A stretch of 64,000 nt of DNA from Bermanella sp. WJH001 (GTDB lineage Bacteria > Pseudomonadota > Gammaproteobacteria > Pseudomonadales > Oceanobacteraceae), in NCBI RefSeq assembly GCF_030070105.1, contig NZ_JASJOO010000004.1:52989-116988 (forward strand). Reading direction: 5' to 3'. The translations under genes were made by a program, and so were the position numbers. Below are positions 54,393-63,921 of the stretch, piece by piece. The notes beneath the pieces are model-generated. The model did not search any database and was not told the origin of the DNA. It was given only the letters and a program-made list of their open reading frames with translations. The number at the start of each line of letters is the position of its first letter. Position 1 is the first letter of the stretch.

Positions 54393-55247
54393 CTAATCTG
54401 GCAGCTGACTTTGTAACGAGATGAGCAAGAAGTATCCATCCTCTAAGTCGCCCTCTACACCAGCAATACTGCCTTCCCCATTCATGCTAAGGCCTGCTTC
54501 GAATTTTAATTGTAAAGGATGTTTAAGGCGCTTAAACAAAGCTAAACCCAGATTCCAATCCATCATTCCAAAAGAAGCTTCTGTACCGTCGCCTTGTAAA
54601 TATCGCCAATTGCCTCCGCTTGGACGCATAAATACTTGTAAACGATTGCCCTTTGGCAAAGTCAGCTGGGAGTACACATCGGGAAAGACCCAATGATGGT
54701 ACATCTTGCTATTAGGCTGCGCTTCTAAACCAAAGACGGGGTAACGTGTGGTCACACCAAAACGAGTATCTTGGCGCAAACCCAAAACCCATTTTACTTT
54801 TCGATTGGCTTGGTATTTACCAAGCCAAGCAAATTCATTCACATAACGGCTTTGATCAATAAGGGATTCGTCTGAGTAATAAGCAGGTGCGAAACGCCAG
54901 AAATGCTGCCAGCGACCAGAAGGGGCTGCGTCGTACTCAAGTGGTATTGAAAACCGGTATAAGCGCCTTTTGCCCGATTGCGCACCGGACAATAAAAAAC
55001 GGTTTTCAGAAAACTCAAACGCCGAAAACCAATCACCGGCATAGGTGCCTAGTGCCAAAAGTGGCATGCTCAGTTTAGTTTCTAAGCGCTGAACCTTTAA
55101 ACCATCAACCCCACTGAATGTACGGGCGGTATCTTGTTGGTGACTTGCATACACTTGCAGCAATTGATTTTTCTCAAAGCTATGGGCAGGTAGCCCTAGC
55201 CCCATGCAAGTTGCCCATAACAGGATTAATAAGACATTCGATTTCAT
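54393..55247 (-). CDS. Putative outer-membrane beta-barrel protein (DUF6268-like)
   Basis: The ATG at 55247 starts a signal peptide MKSNVLLILLWATCMGLGLP ending near AHS; the longer frame adds 13 residues. The 284-residue product has many alternating polar and aromatic strands (RRLYRFSIPLEYD, WRFAPAYYSDESLIDQ, EFAWLGKYQANRKVKWVLGL) and a C-terminus with GYFLLISLQS, as in porin-like barrels. The family link to DUF6268 is tentative. It is upstream of the PAP2 gene in a probable two-gene unit, so the pair may act on envelope lipids. Confidence 0.6.
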   Translation of the reverse strand: MKSNVLLILLWATCMGLGLPAHSFEKNQLLQVYASHQQDTARTFSGVDGLKVQRLETKLSMPLLALGTYAGDWFSAFEFSENRFLLSGAQSGKRRLYRFSIPLEYDAAPSGRWQHFWRFAPAYYSDESLIDQSRYVNEFAWLGKYQANRKVKWVLGLRQDTRFGVTTRYPVFGLEAQPNSKMYHHWVFPDVYSQLTLPKGNRLQVFMRPSGGNWRYLQGDGTEASFGMMDWNLGLALFKRLKHPLQLKFEAGLSMNGEGSIAGVEGDLEDGYFLLISLQSQLPD

Positions 55248-55296
55248 GGTTTTAGTGTAGTCAAAACCATAAAAAATGGGGCTCAAAGCACTTAAA

Positions 55297-55908
55297 TCAG
55301 CACTGTTTGGCTAAGATTTCTATGGCTGACCAGTCCCCTGTTTGTAGCAGATTGCGCGGACACAACCAAGAACCTCCTACCGCCATGACGTTATTAAGGG
55401 CGAGGTAGTTTTTAAAATTATGTTCTGAAATACCACCGGTTGGGCAGAATCGAATATTCTCAAATGGCCCTGCAAATGCTTTTAACATATTCACACCACC
55501 TGCTTGTTCAGCTGGGTAGAATTTAAAATCCTGCAAACCAAATTCAATGCCCTTAATTATATCCGCCGGTGTCATCACTCCTGGCATAAAAGGTAAGGCT
55601 AAATCTTGAGACTTTGTAACAAGCTTTTCACTGATACCAGGGCTTAACGCAAATTGCGCACCGGCATCATTGGCTTGCTGTATGTGCTCAGCTTTTGTCA
55701 CAGTTCCCACACCAATGATGGCATCCGGTACTTCTTTTGCTATTTTCTCGATGGCTGCCAATGCCACTGATGTGCGCATGGTCACCTCTAACAAACGAAC
55801 GCCTCCTGCAACGAGCGCTTGAGCCAAAGGAACCGCTTGAGATAACTCACCAATTACGATCACAGGAATAACCGGTTTACTTTGCGTTAACCATTGCTCA
55901 AATGACAT
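55297..55908 (-). CDS. eda: KDPG/KHG aldolase
   Basis: Eda cleaves 2-keto-3-deoxy-6-phosphogluconate to pyruvate and glyceraldehyde-3-phosphate, the last step of the Entner-Doudoroff pathway. The 203-residue protein has EVTMRTSVALAAIE, GVGTVTKAEHIQQ, and the Schiff-base Lys in QDFKFYPAEQAGGVNMLKAF, then CPTGGISEHN. It lies 3 nt after edd with GAGGAA 7 nt before its start. It is the last gene of the operon. Confidence 0.96.
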   Translation of the reverse strand: MSFEQWLTQSKPVIPVIVIGELSQAVPLAQALVAGGVRLLEVTMRTSVALAAIEKIAKEVPDAIIGVGTVTKAEHIQQANDAGAQFALSPGISEKLVTKSQDLALPFMPGVMTPADIIKGIEFGLQDFKFYPAEQAGGVNMLKAFAGPFENIRFCPTGGISEHNFKNYLALNNVMAVGGSWLCPRNLLQTGDWSAIEILAKQC

Positions 55909-55911
55909 GTT

Positions 55912-57732
55912 TTATTCCTCCCAATCTATGCTGATGGCGCCAACATCTGCAGCGGTAACGTGTTTACGAAACACACTGAATAGCTCACGCCCCACCCCTT
56001 TTTGCACAGGTGCTAAAAACTCACTTTTGCGTTCTTGTAAATGAACATCAAGTACATTTAATTCACCAGTTACAGCATCAATGTGAATAACATCGCCATC
56101 TACTATGCGACTAATCATGCCTTTAGCGGCCGCTTCTGGTACACAATGAATTGCACTTAATACTTTACCCGAGGCACCGGATAAGCGACCGTCCGTTAAC
56201 AATGCAACCTTAAAACCATGATCTTGCAAGCTACCCAGTACTGGCATCAACTTGTGTAGCTCAGGCATGCCATTGGCTTTTGGCCCTTGCCCTTTTAACA
56301 CCACCACGACATCATGATTAAGTTCACCATTGGTAAATGCATCAATCACATCCAGTTGATCAGAAAATACTTTTGCAGGTGCTTTAATCACACGATGCTC
56401 ATGTTGTACGGCAGATACTTTTACGATTGCTTGGCCTAAATTGCCTTTTAACAAGGTTAACCCCCCTTTTTCATCAAAGGGTTCACGATAAGTTGCCAGT
56501 ATTTCATCACGCATCTTTTGTTTAAGGGTTTTTGCATAATGATTTTGCCAATGGCGCATACTATGCAAAATATCTTGCGAGAATGTTTTTTGCGAAATCG
56601 TTAACACGTCTCCGTGCATTAAACCTGCATTTAATAGCTCATTAAAAACAAACGCCGTGCCACCCACTAAGTGAAACGCATTAATATCTGCTTTGCCATT
56701 TGGATACACTTTGCAAATCATCGGTACCACTTGTGAAAGATCATGCATATCTTGCCAAGTCAGAATGTAACCCGCTGCTTTTGCAATGGCGATCCAATGA
56801 ATGGTTAAATTACTCGAGCCGCCTGTGGCCAGTAACGCAACGATGGCGTTAACCAATGATTTTGCATTCACCATATGGCCAAGCTGAATCGCTTTATTTT
56901 GTTTGAGCATACTTAACTGGGTATTACTGGCAATTTGCTCGCACGCCTGTTTATTAAATTCTTCTCGCACATTAGATGTAGGCTGTTCAAAAGCACTACC
57001 TGGCAACATCAGCCCCATGGCTTCTAGCAGCATTTGATTGGAATTCGCGGTTCCATAAAATGTGCAAGTCCCTGGGCTATGATAAGCAGCCACTTCACTT
57101 TCTAATAATTCTTGATCGCCAATCTTACCTTCTACATATTGCTGACGCACTTGTGCTTTTTCAGAGTTGCTAATGCCTGTTGCCATTGGGCCTGCTGGAA
57201 TAAACAACGCAGGTAAATGACCAAATCGCAAAGCCCCCATCAATAACCCAGGCACAATTTTGTCGCAAATACCCAGCAATACCATGCTATCGAAACTTTG
57301 ATGAGAAAGAGCAACCGCAGTGGATAACGCAATGGTGTCACGACTGAATAATGATAACTCCATTCCTGCATAGCCTTGGGTGACGCCATCACACATGGCA
57401 GGAACACCACCGGCCACCTGAGCAGATAAGCCATGGCTGTATAAATGCTGTTTAATCATTTCAGGATAACGGTAATAGGGCTGATGGGCACTGAGCATAT
57501 CGTTATAAGCGGTAACAATACCCACATTTAACCCGGAGACGGTATCTTTCATAATGAGCTTTTCATCATGAGTTTGTGAAGCCATAACATGGGCTAGATT
57601 GGTACAACCTAGTTGGCCACGAGTTGGTTTCTCTTGCGCCATACTGGCCATTAGATTTAAATATTGCTGACGTGTTTCCTGACTTCGTTTTTCAATATTA
57701 TTTGTCACTTGCTCGACAATTTTATGGATCAT
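55912..57732 (-). CDS. edd: 6-phosphogluconate dehydratase
   Basis: Edd dehydrates 6-phosphogluconate to KDPG using a 4Fe-4S cluster. The 606-residue length matches E. coli (603). Cluster ligands are in GQLGCTNLAHVMA, GVPAMCDGVTQGYAGMELSL and LLGICDKIVPGLLMG, and TDGRLSGASGKVLSAIHCVP is the C-terminal IlvD/Edd block. It overlaps pgl by 4 nt and is preceded by GGAG. Confidence 0.96.
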   Translation of the reverse strand: MIHKIVEQVTNNIEKRSQETRQQYLNLMASMAQEKPTRGQLGCTNLAHVMASQTHDEKLIMKDTVSGLNVGIVTAYNDMLSAHQPYYRYPEMIKQHLYSHGLSAQVAGGVPAMCDGVTQGYAGMELSLFSRDTIALSTAVALSHQSFDSMVLLGICDKIVPGLLMGALRFGHLPALFIPAGPMATGISNSEKAQVRQQYVEGKIGDQELLESEVAAYHSPGTCTFYGTANSNQMLLEAMGLMLPGSAFEQPTSNVREEFNKQACEQIASNTQLSMLKQNKAIQLGHMVNAKSLVNAIVALLATGGSSNLTIHWIAIAKAAGYILTWQDMHDLSQVVPMICKVYPNGKADINAFHLVGGTAFVFNELLNAGLMHGDVLTISQKTFSQDILHSMRHWQNHYAKTLKQKMRDEILATYREPFDEKGGLTLLKGNLGQAIVKVSAVQHEHRVIKAPAKVFSDQLDVIDAFTNGELNHDVVVVLKGQGPKANGMPELHKLMPVLGSLQDHGFKVALLTDGRLSGASGKVLSAIHCVPEAAAKGMISRIVDGDVIHIDAVTGELNVLDVHLQERKSEFLAPVQKGVGRELFSVFRKHVTAADVGAISIDWEE

Positions 57733-58421
57733 GTTTCACTCCAATAGATTGTGACAGGGCAAAGGGTTTGATGCAGTAAACTGTAAATGGGCAATACGGT
57801 TGATGTATTGGCATTTGATTGCTGTTTAATAATTTCTTTTTTATCCACCCCAGTTATGAATAAAAAGATTCGTTTCGCTGTGAGTAAATACGGTAACGTT
57901 AAACTCATTCTTGCCGGTTTATTTAACGGATGTGCTGGTAAGCATAAGTCAGGACCGTTTAAATCTAATAGCGCCTGAGTATTATCCATTTGAGGGAATA
58001 TCGATGCAAAATGACCATCATCTCCCATGCCTAATATTACAAAATCTAACGCCGGAAAATTTTCTTGTAATAATGCATTAAGGTGTGGCTGAGCTAATAA
58101 AGGAGTTTTCTCCTGTGTTTTTAAACCTAAAAACTGAGCCATTTTTGCTTTATTTTGAAACAACGTCTGTTTCAACATTTTTTCATTACTCGCATCGTCA
58201 GCCCCATCAACCCAGCGTTCATCCGTTAACGTGACTGCTATATTTTCCCAATCTAATGGCGCACTATTTAGCTTTTTATAAAGCCCCTTCGGCGTATTGC
58301 CTCCTGCTAACGCCAAGTTGACGGTGTGTTGCATTGTCAAAGCGGTTGATATCCCATCCCTGAGTTCAACAAATAAAGCCTCTTCGCATAATGCTAAACT
58401 TGTGAATTCATTGATCAACAT
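57729..58421 (-). CDS. pgl: 6-phosphogluconolactonase
   Basis: Pgl hydrolyses 6-phosphogluconolactone, the product of Zwf, to 6-phosphogluconate. The 230-residue DevB-type protein has ALAGGNTPKGLYKKL, VTLTDERWVD and ILGMGDDGHFASIFP, which carry the phosphate-binding and catalytic residues. It starts 2 nt after zwf and overlaps edd by 4 nt. GGAGAA lies upstream of the ATG. Confidence 0.95.
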   Translation of the reverse strand: MLINEFTSLALCEEALFVELRDGISTALTMQHTVNLALAGGNTPKGLYKKLNSAPLDWENIAVTLTDERWVDGADDASNEKMLKQTLFQNKAKMAQFLGLKTQEKTPLLAQPHLNALLQENFPALDFVILGMGDDGHFASIFPQMDNTQALLDLNGPDLCLPAHPLNKPARMSLTLPYLLTAKRIFLFITGVDKKEIIKQQSNANTSTVLPIYSLLHQTLCPVTIYWSET

Positions 58422-58423
58422 GA

Positions 58424-59896
58424 TTAATTATTCTCCTGCCATAAACGTCCATCTTTTGCTAATAACAGGGTCGATGCTGCTGGCCCCCAACTGCCAGAAT
58501 TGTAGGGTTCAGGGCGTTGATCTGCTTGCTGCCAAAATTGAAGAATCGGGTCAGCCCACTGCCAAGCACTCATTAACTCATCTTCACGTAAAAATAAGGT
58601 CGCATTACCGTTTATAGCATCGGCTAATAAACGTTCATAGGCATCTGGTACGCGTTTTTTTTGCCCAGCGTTATTTAAGCTTAATGTCATTGGTCGAACT
58701 TGCATGTGGTTACCAATGCGCTTTTCACACATTTGTAAACGCACACCTTCATCAGGCTGCAAACGAAAAACTAACTTATTTGCCATGGTTTTTTTGTTTT
58801 GCATTTCAAACAAACTGTGTGGTACTTCTTTAAATTGAATCACGATTTCACAGGAACGCTCAGCCAACCGTTTACCGGTGCGCAAATAAAAGGGAACACC
58901 CGCCCAACGCCAATTATCGATCTCAGCTTTAACTGCTACAAAAGTATCGGTATATGAATCTTGACTAACACCGGGCTCATCGCGATAGCGGGGAACCATT
59001 TCATTACCATCTTTAGTTTGAATGAGACCTGCCTCATATTGACCACGAACCACTTTATCGAGTAAGTCATCACCGACTATCGGTTTTAATGCTTTAATGA
59101 CTTTTACTTTTTCATCTCGCACCGATTCTGGCGCCATGCTTGATGGAGGCTCCATAGCGGTCATGCAAAGCAATTGAAGTAAGTGGTTTTGCAGCATGTC
59201 ACGCAAGGCACCCGTGCCTTCATAAAAACCTGCACGTTGCTCAACACCGACTGTTTCTGAAATAGTAATTTGAACATGATCAATGTAACGCTGATTCCAT
59301 TGATGTTCAAAAATAGAGTTGGCAAAGCGTAATGCTAATAAATTTTGAACCGTCTCTTTACCCAAATAGTGATCTATTCGATATATCTGTGATTCATCAA
59401 AAAACTCAGCTACACGGCGATTAATGGCTTGACCACTTTGGTAATCACTGCCAATGGGTTTTTCCAAGACAATAATACTGTGCTCATTAATAATATTTTG
59501 TGCAAAAAGTTGCTCAGATATCTCAGGATATAAACGAGAATGCACCGCGCAATAAAATACACAACGCTGGTTAGCACCTTGTAGTTTTTTTGCCAGCTTG
59601 GCATAACCAGACGCCTTGTCTAAATCCATTCCTATGTGTCGGATTCGACGAATAAAGCTTTGCCAGATTTTAGGCTCCACTTCTGTACCGTACTGGTGCG
59701 CCGCTTGTTTAATGTGCTCTAAATAAGACTCTAGATTGGTGGTACTTCGAGTGACGGCCCAAATGCGTCCTTCTTCATGTAAACGCCCATCTAGGTGAAG
59801 ATAATACAAAGCAGGTATCAGTTTACGCAGGGCTAAATCCCCTGACGCCCCAAACAAAACCAAATCAAATGGCTCCGTTACGTCTGGCATTCGCAT
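58424..59896 (-). CDS. zwf: Glucose-6-phosphate 1-dehydrogenase
   Basis: Zwf oxidises glucose-6-phosphate to the lactone with NADP+ and opens the operon zwf-pgl-edd-eda. The ATG at 59896 is chosen: AAAGGAGA lies 6 nt upstream, and it starts MRMPDVTEPFDLVLFGASGD; the longer frame adds 12 residues. The Rossmann motif is GASGDLA, the substrate site is RIDHYLGKETVQN and the catalytic His is in ENHLLQLLCMTAME-like QNHLLQLL. The 490-residue length matches E. coli (491). Confidence 0.96.
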   Translation of the reverse strand: MRMPDVTEPFDLVLFGASGDLALRKLIPALYYLHLDGRLHEEGRIWAVTRSTTNLESYLEHIKQAAHQYGTEVEPKIWQSFIRRIRHIGMDLDKASGYAKLAKKLQGANQRCVFYCAVHSRLYPEISEQLFAQNIINEHSIIVLEKPIGSDYQSGQAINRRVAEFFDESQIYRIDHYLGKETVQNLLALRFANSIFEHQWNQRYIDHVQITISETVGVEQRAGFYEGTGALRDMLQNHLLQLLCMTAMEPPSSMAPESVRDEKVKVIKALKPIVGDDLLDKVVRGQYEAGLIQTKDGNEMVPRYRDEPGVSQDSYTDTFVAVKAEIDNWRWAGVPFYLRTGKRLAERSCEIVIQFKEVPHSLFEMQNKKTMANKLVFRLQPDEGVRLQMCEKRIGNHMQVRPMTLSLNNAGQKKRVPDAYERLLADAINGNATLFLREDELMSAWQWADPILQFWQQADQRPEPYNSGSWGPAASTLLLAKDGRLWQENN

Positions 59897-60196
59897 GGAT
59901 TCTCTCCTTTTACTGATTATAATTGCCATCACAATAGAATTGAGGGCTTATATATTTCACTATAGGTTATTTAGCGGCATCAGTGACATATACCTGCACT
60001 ATCTATGCCGGTTCAAAAGCTAATATATTTCTGTTTAATTTCTCACACTTCCCATAGGCTATTTTGGTCTACATGAGAACACTGTACTTGGCCGTTTGAA
60101 ATTTTATAACGTCAGTGTGACACTTCAGATAAACAAGTTGCAACCAGACAGGGTAATAAAACGACGCTTTAATTAAATTCGCAGAACTATAAGCAT
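59897..60196. other. Gene-free region upstream of zwf
   Basis: The 300 nt before the terminator at 60197 must hold the zwf promoter. No clear HexR-type palindrome and no ORF of interest were recognised. Confidence 0.5.
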
Positions 60197-60220
60197 AAAA
60201 AAAGCCGCATAGCGGCTTTT
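60197..60220 (-). terminator. Terminator of the sialidase/membrane operon
   Basis: AAAAGCCGC / GCGGCTTTT around a 3-nt loop, followed on the minus strand by a T run. It lies 23 nt after the membrane-protein gene. Confidence 0.9.
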
Positions 60221-60242
60221 AATCTTCACACAAACAACAACG

Positions 60243-60926
60243 TTAAGAGGCTTGTTTATTAAATAAAGTGTGATTATACGGCACAGAAATATTCAATAAA
60301 AATACAAATACAGCGGCACTTTCAAATAACTCACTTGAACGTGATACATCTTTAATTAATACCTCTGCCACGATCGCCACAGTAAGCCATGCGATCACTT
60401 GATGATAGTGCGCAATTGGTACACCCATATAATCACAAAAGCGTTTAAAGCCGTCAAAACGACGGTAAGCAAAGGTAAACACCAATAAATATGTTAATAA
60501 AGACAAGCCCAATAGCGCACTAAAAATAATTTTATTTACTTTTTTACCTTCAACTACAAGATTGTGAAGGTTCGTTTCTTGTTGCGCGTTGTTTTGTTTA
60601 AACCACTCTGAGCTTTCAATATTTAAAATACGTTGCCCCCATGAAATCTCTTCACCTGCGCCAAAAAAACAAACTAACGCCAAAAAAGCCCACACGGCAA
60701 TAAACGCTGCATTTTTTTGTTTACGTAATGTAAATACTCGATAAATACACACTGAAAACGATAACAACAGACCTATAACCGTCAACCATTCAATTGGACC
60801 GTCTTCTTTTGCTAACACACCAGTAAAGAATTCAGAGTCTGTCATCGCAAAATAACTACCGATTACCAGCATCAGCAACAATAATGGATAGGTAATTTTT
60901 TCGATTTTATGTAGTTGATTAAACAT
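60243..60926 (-). CDS. Multi-span membrane protein with GAGEEISWGQR motif
   Basis: A 227-residue membrane protein with about six spans. The motif CFFGAGEEISWGQRILNIES at the end of the third span is highly specific and conserved among uncharacterised membrane proteins; the two Glu within a membrane boundary look functional. Later spans include IIFSALLGLSLLTYLLVFTF and AVFVFLLNISV. It overlaps the upstream membrane-protein gene by 8 nt and belongs to the sialidase operon. Function is unknown. Confidence 0.75.
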   Translation of the reverse strand: MFNQLHKIEKITYPLLLLMLVIGSYFAMTDSEFFTGVLAKEDGPIEWLTVIGLLLSFSVCIYRVFTLRKQKNAAFIAVWAFLALVCFFGAGEEISWGQRILNIESSEWFKQNNAQQETNLHNLVVEGKKVNKIIFSALLGLSLLTYLLVFTFAYRRFDGFKRFCDYMGVPIAHYHQVIAWLTVAIVAEVLIKDVSRSSELFESAAVFVFLLNISVPYNHTLFNKQAS

Positions 60927-61530
60927 TTACTGCACCTTTCAATTTAATTCTATTTTTTAGCACAACCAGACCTTGAGTTATCAAACTAATACCACACATG
61001 ATAAAAGCAATGGGATCCATCAAATACACCCAAAGGTTTTGACTTTCATACACATTTAATCCATTTGCTAAGATAGCCAATGCTATAACTAAGGCTAATT
61101 GGGATTGGCCTTTAAACCAAGCCAACAAAGAGATAAGTGCCAGAGCCAGTAAAAAATACACATAAAATCTGTTACTTGCATATCCCAGAGTAAAAGGGTC
61201 AAACTGAGTTAGGCCTAAACTCATTGGCAACATAACAAGGCTCACTAAAACAACAAACCACTTAAGCGATAGTTGCACACCTTTTGATTGTGGTCGCACC
61301 ACCCCCCATAAGTAAACAGCACAAATCACCACGGTTGCCATGCTCAAGTCCGATGTATAACCACGTACAAATTCAATTAACAACCAGTGATCCAAAGGCA
61401 ATACAAGTAAAATTGCTACAGCCACATAAGCCAACGGCCAATAACGACTCCAACGCTTGACTTGAAATACTGCAAAAAAGAGTGCCATAAAAAATAGCGA
61501 ACAGCTAAAAAGTGCAAATAGAGTTGTCAT
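60919..61530 (-). CDS. Multi-span membrane protein, unknown
   Basis: The ATG at 61530 overlaps the sialidase stop as ATGA, which supports this start over one 6 codons upstream; the product is 203 residues. It has about seven hydrophobic segments and few charged residues. No motif was recognised. It lies between the sialidase and the GAGEE membrane protein and overlaps both, so the three are probably one translational unit acting together in the envelope. Confidence 0.72.
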   Translation of the reverse strand: MTTLFALFSCSLFFMALFFAVFQVKRWSRYWPLAYVAVAILLVLPLDHWLLIEFVRGYTSDLSMATVVICAVYLWGVVRPQSKGVQLSLKWFVVLVSLVMLPMSLGLTQFDPFTLGYASNRFYVYFLLALALISLLAWFKGQSQLALVIALAILANGLNVYESQNLWVYLMDPIAFIMCGISLITQGLVVLKNRIKLKGAVNV

Positions 61531-62687
61531 AATAAAGACTCCAACCAAGCTTGATTCACATGAATATGCTTGAACATCTTCCTATTCCAAGTATAAAAAA
61601 TATGAACATCATCACCAGACTTAGTGACCCAAGGGTAGGCGTAACGGCCTGTGTCAGACTCTGACTTTTCAGGGTTTTCAAAATAATGTTTTGTCTGCCA
61701 AGTTTGGCCTTGATCAAGAGAAACTGCCAATGCTAGATTATTTCGTGCGATTTCTGTTTTACGCGTTTTATCATTAAACAACATCCAGCTTCGTTGCTGC
61801 TCATCAACAAATGCAAAAACCGCCGAATTTGGATTATCCACTTGCGTTGCTTGATATTCACTCCATGTTAAACCGGCGTCTAATGTAATTGCACGTTGTA
61901 CCTTTTCAATATCGTGGCTCATGTCGCGAAACATGCTTACAGCGGTTTTATCATCATAAACCATGACACTGGGCTGAATAGTATGGTCACCATTGGTCAT
62001 GCGATAACTGTCAATCACATTGCCATTTAGATCAACGCGTACAATGTGAGAAAACGCACCTAATAATTCATGATAAGCCGTAATACCAATTGAGCCATCT
62101 GCGTAAGTAATCACATCATTTTTAATTAAAGTACTGATATTTAAAAACGGGGTTAATACCAAACGTTTTGAAGGATGCCAAGATTGACCATCATCATGGG
62201 ATATAGCCATATTCAACTGACTTGTAGCCCAACCAGCTATTGAAACGGACACATAAAATAATGCAGTGACACCACTTGGATGACGATATAAAACAGGATT
62301 GCCTACTTTTTTAATATAGCGATTAAGATCATCGGATGCCTGATAACGAGTCAAAATACTTTGCGGTTTAGACCAAGTTTTAGAGCTTACATTAAATTCT
62401 GAGCTAAAGATCTCGACATCAGTATGACCTTCTCTTGTGCCACCATACCAAGCGGCCAATAAGTTACCATTATCCAGCGCAACCGACGTCAAGCTATGCA
62501 TGCTCTCAGCAGAGTCGACACCGACATCAAAACGCTCAAATACAGGGGATTGATCGATTAGAGTTAGTGTGTGTTTTGTTACATAAAAATCACTTTCTTT
62601 GAAGCTTGGTACACCATACGACAGCACCAAACCTATCAGTAATATAATAGGTACAGAGTATTTAATTAGATATTTTGTCACGGTCAC
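61527..62687 (-). CDS. Sialidase-fold exo-alpha-sialidase family protein (BNR repeats)
   Basis: A 386-residue protein anchored by an N-terminal span (about 7-24), with the rest predicted in the periplasm. It is a six-bladed propeller of the BNR/sialidase_2 type; Asp-boxes are SHDDGQSWHP, TLDAGLTWSE and SLDQGQTWQT. AAWYGGTREGHTDVEIF is the usual N-terminal block. Start is one of two GTG codons (62687 or 62681); AAAGGGG favours 62681. No sialic-acid catabolic genes are in the window, so the substrate may be another acidic sugar or a self-made surface glycan. Confidence 0.82.
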   Translation of the reverse strand: MTVTKYLIKYSVPIILLIGLVLSYGVPSFKESDFYVTKHTLTLIDQSPVFERFDVGVDSAESMHSLTSVALDNGNLLAAWYGGTREGHTDVEIFSSEFNVSSKTWSKPQSILTRYQASDDLNRYIKKVGNPVLYRHPSGVTALFYVSVSIAGWATSQLNMAISHDDGQSWHPSKRLVLTPFLNISTLIKNDVITYADGSIGITAYHELLGAFSHIVRVDLNGNVIDSYRMTNGDHTIQPSVMVYDDKTAVSMFRDMSHDIEKVQRAITLDAGLTWSEYQATQVDNPNSAVFAFVDEQQRSWMLFNDKTRKTEIARNNLALAVSLDQGQTWQTKHYFENPEKSESDTGRYAYPWVTKSGDDVHIFYTWNRKMFKHIHVNQAWLESLL

Positions 62688-62886
62688 CCCTTTGATAAGC
62701 CGCTCATTATCTAAGGGTTAGCGGTAAGCTGCAAGAACATCATCTTAAAAAAGACTGGCCATAGACAGATTTCACAACAATCTTAAAATGGGTATTCACC
62801 TAGTCAGTATCTGGCTTGAAAGGCTTTATTCTTATAACAATAAAAGATGGTAGTATCACAAGGTCAAATAATTAACGAGATACCCC

Positions 62887-63777
62887 ATGACTGCTATTCA
62901 GTTAAACTTCGATACAAAGCCTGGCATCGCATCTGCCATGTTAAAGGCTGTGTTAATGCCACGCAAAGGCTTTACCCAAGATCAAGGTTTACCTGACATA
63001 CAAGGCAGCTGGATTAACGCTCAGGCAGAACCTCGCGCACTTCAAAATTATCTAGATGTATTAGGCCTAAACCAAACAGATTATCTTCCTATTTTGTACC
63101 CTCATGTATTAGCTGGCGGCCTGCACATGAACATGCTCACAAATAAATCATTTCCATTTGGTTTATTAGGCGCTGTTCACTTAAAAAATAGAATTACTCA
63201 ATACAATAGAATTAAAAACACACAAATAATGGATATTCATAGTGAAATGGGAGACTTTCGCTTACTACCTAAAGGTCTAGAATTTGATTTCAGCACCCGT
63301 GTGATGGTTGAAGGAAAAAAAGTATGGGAAGAAGTCAGTACTTATTTTATGGCAGGAAAGTTTGGTGGAAAAGAAAACCCGAGTAACCAAGCAAGCTTTG
63401 AGTTAAGCAGTTTAGATAACGCAGAAGAAGTTACTAAATGGTTAGTACCGAAAAATAGAGGTAAGAAATACGCTAAAATTTCAGGTGATTACAACCCCAT
63501 TCATATATCAGCTACCTTAGCCAAGCTATTTGGCTTGAAGCGAGATATAGCCCATGGTTTTGGCATTGTTGCTGAGGGCATACAAGCTTCAGGGGTATTA
63601 GGAAACATCGATTACACGAATCAAGCAATCCAATTAGATGTTGTCTTCAAGGGCCCTGTCTTTTTAGAGAGCCAAGCCATGTTAAAACAAAACAAACAGC
63701 AAGATCCTGCTCGCTTTGACATATATTGCTCAGATAACCCTAAACCCAGTATTTGCTGCTCTGTCAGTTCCGTTTAA
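62887..63777 (+). CDS. MaoC-like hot-dog dehydratase family protein
   Basis: A 296-residue protein whose C-terminal half has a MaoC/hot-dog hydratase motif: YAKISGDYNPIHISATLAKL with Asp and His in the R-hydratase position, then FGLKRDIAHGFGIVAEGIQ. The N-terminal half (including PHVLAGGLHMNMLTN) resembles the degenerate first hot-dog unit of two-domain enzymes. These act on acyl-CoA or acyl-ACP in beta-oxidation or fatty-acid synthesis. It stands alone, with a bidirectional terminator downstream. The ATG at 62887 is preceded by GAG. Confidence 0.82.
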   Translation: MTAIQLNFDTKPGIASAMLKAVLMPRKGFTQDQGLPDIQGSWINAQAEPRALQNYLDVLGLNQTDYLPILYPHVLAGGLHMNMLTNKSFPFGLLGAVHLKNRITQYNRIKNTQIMDIHSEMGDFRLLPKGLEFDFSTRVMVEGKKVWEEVSTYFMAGKFGGKENPSNQASFELSSLDNAEEVTKWLVPKNRGKKYAKISGDYNPIHISATLAKLFGLKRDIAHGFGIVAEGIQASGVLGNIDYTNQAIQLDVVFKGPVFLESQAMLKQNKQQDPARFDIYCSDNPKPSICCSVSSV

Positions 63778-63880
63778 TTTGAAACTAACTATTAGCGCCT
63801 GTTGGTGATTTATTCCACCCACAGGTGCGGGTTTGCCGGATTTAAGTTGCGCTTTTCATTCAGCGTAAATTTCAGGCATA

Positions 63881-63914
63881 AAAAAAGCCCTGTTGCGTAA
63901 GCAACAGGGCTTTT
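63881..63914. terminator. Bidirectional terminator between the MaoC-like gene and 5S rRNA
   Basis: AAAAGCCCTGTTGC / GCAACAGGGCTTTT around GTAA, with an A run to the left, so that on the minus strand it ends in T6 after the 5S gene. It can serve both convergent units. Confidence 0.93.
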
Positions 63915-63921
63915 AGATTTA

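Noticed and set aside
59897..60196. HexR operator upstream of zwf
   Set aside because: No TGTAAT-type palindrome of the HexR pattern was found by eye.
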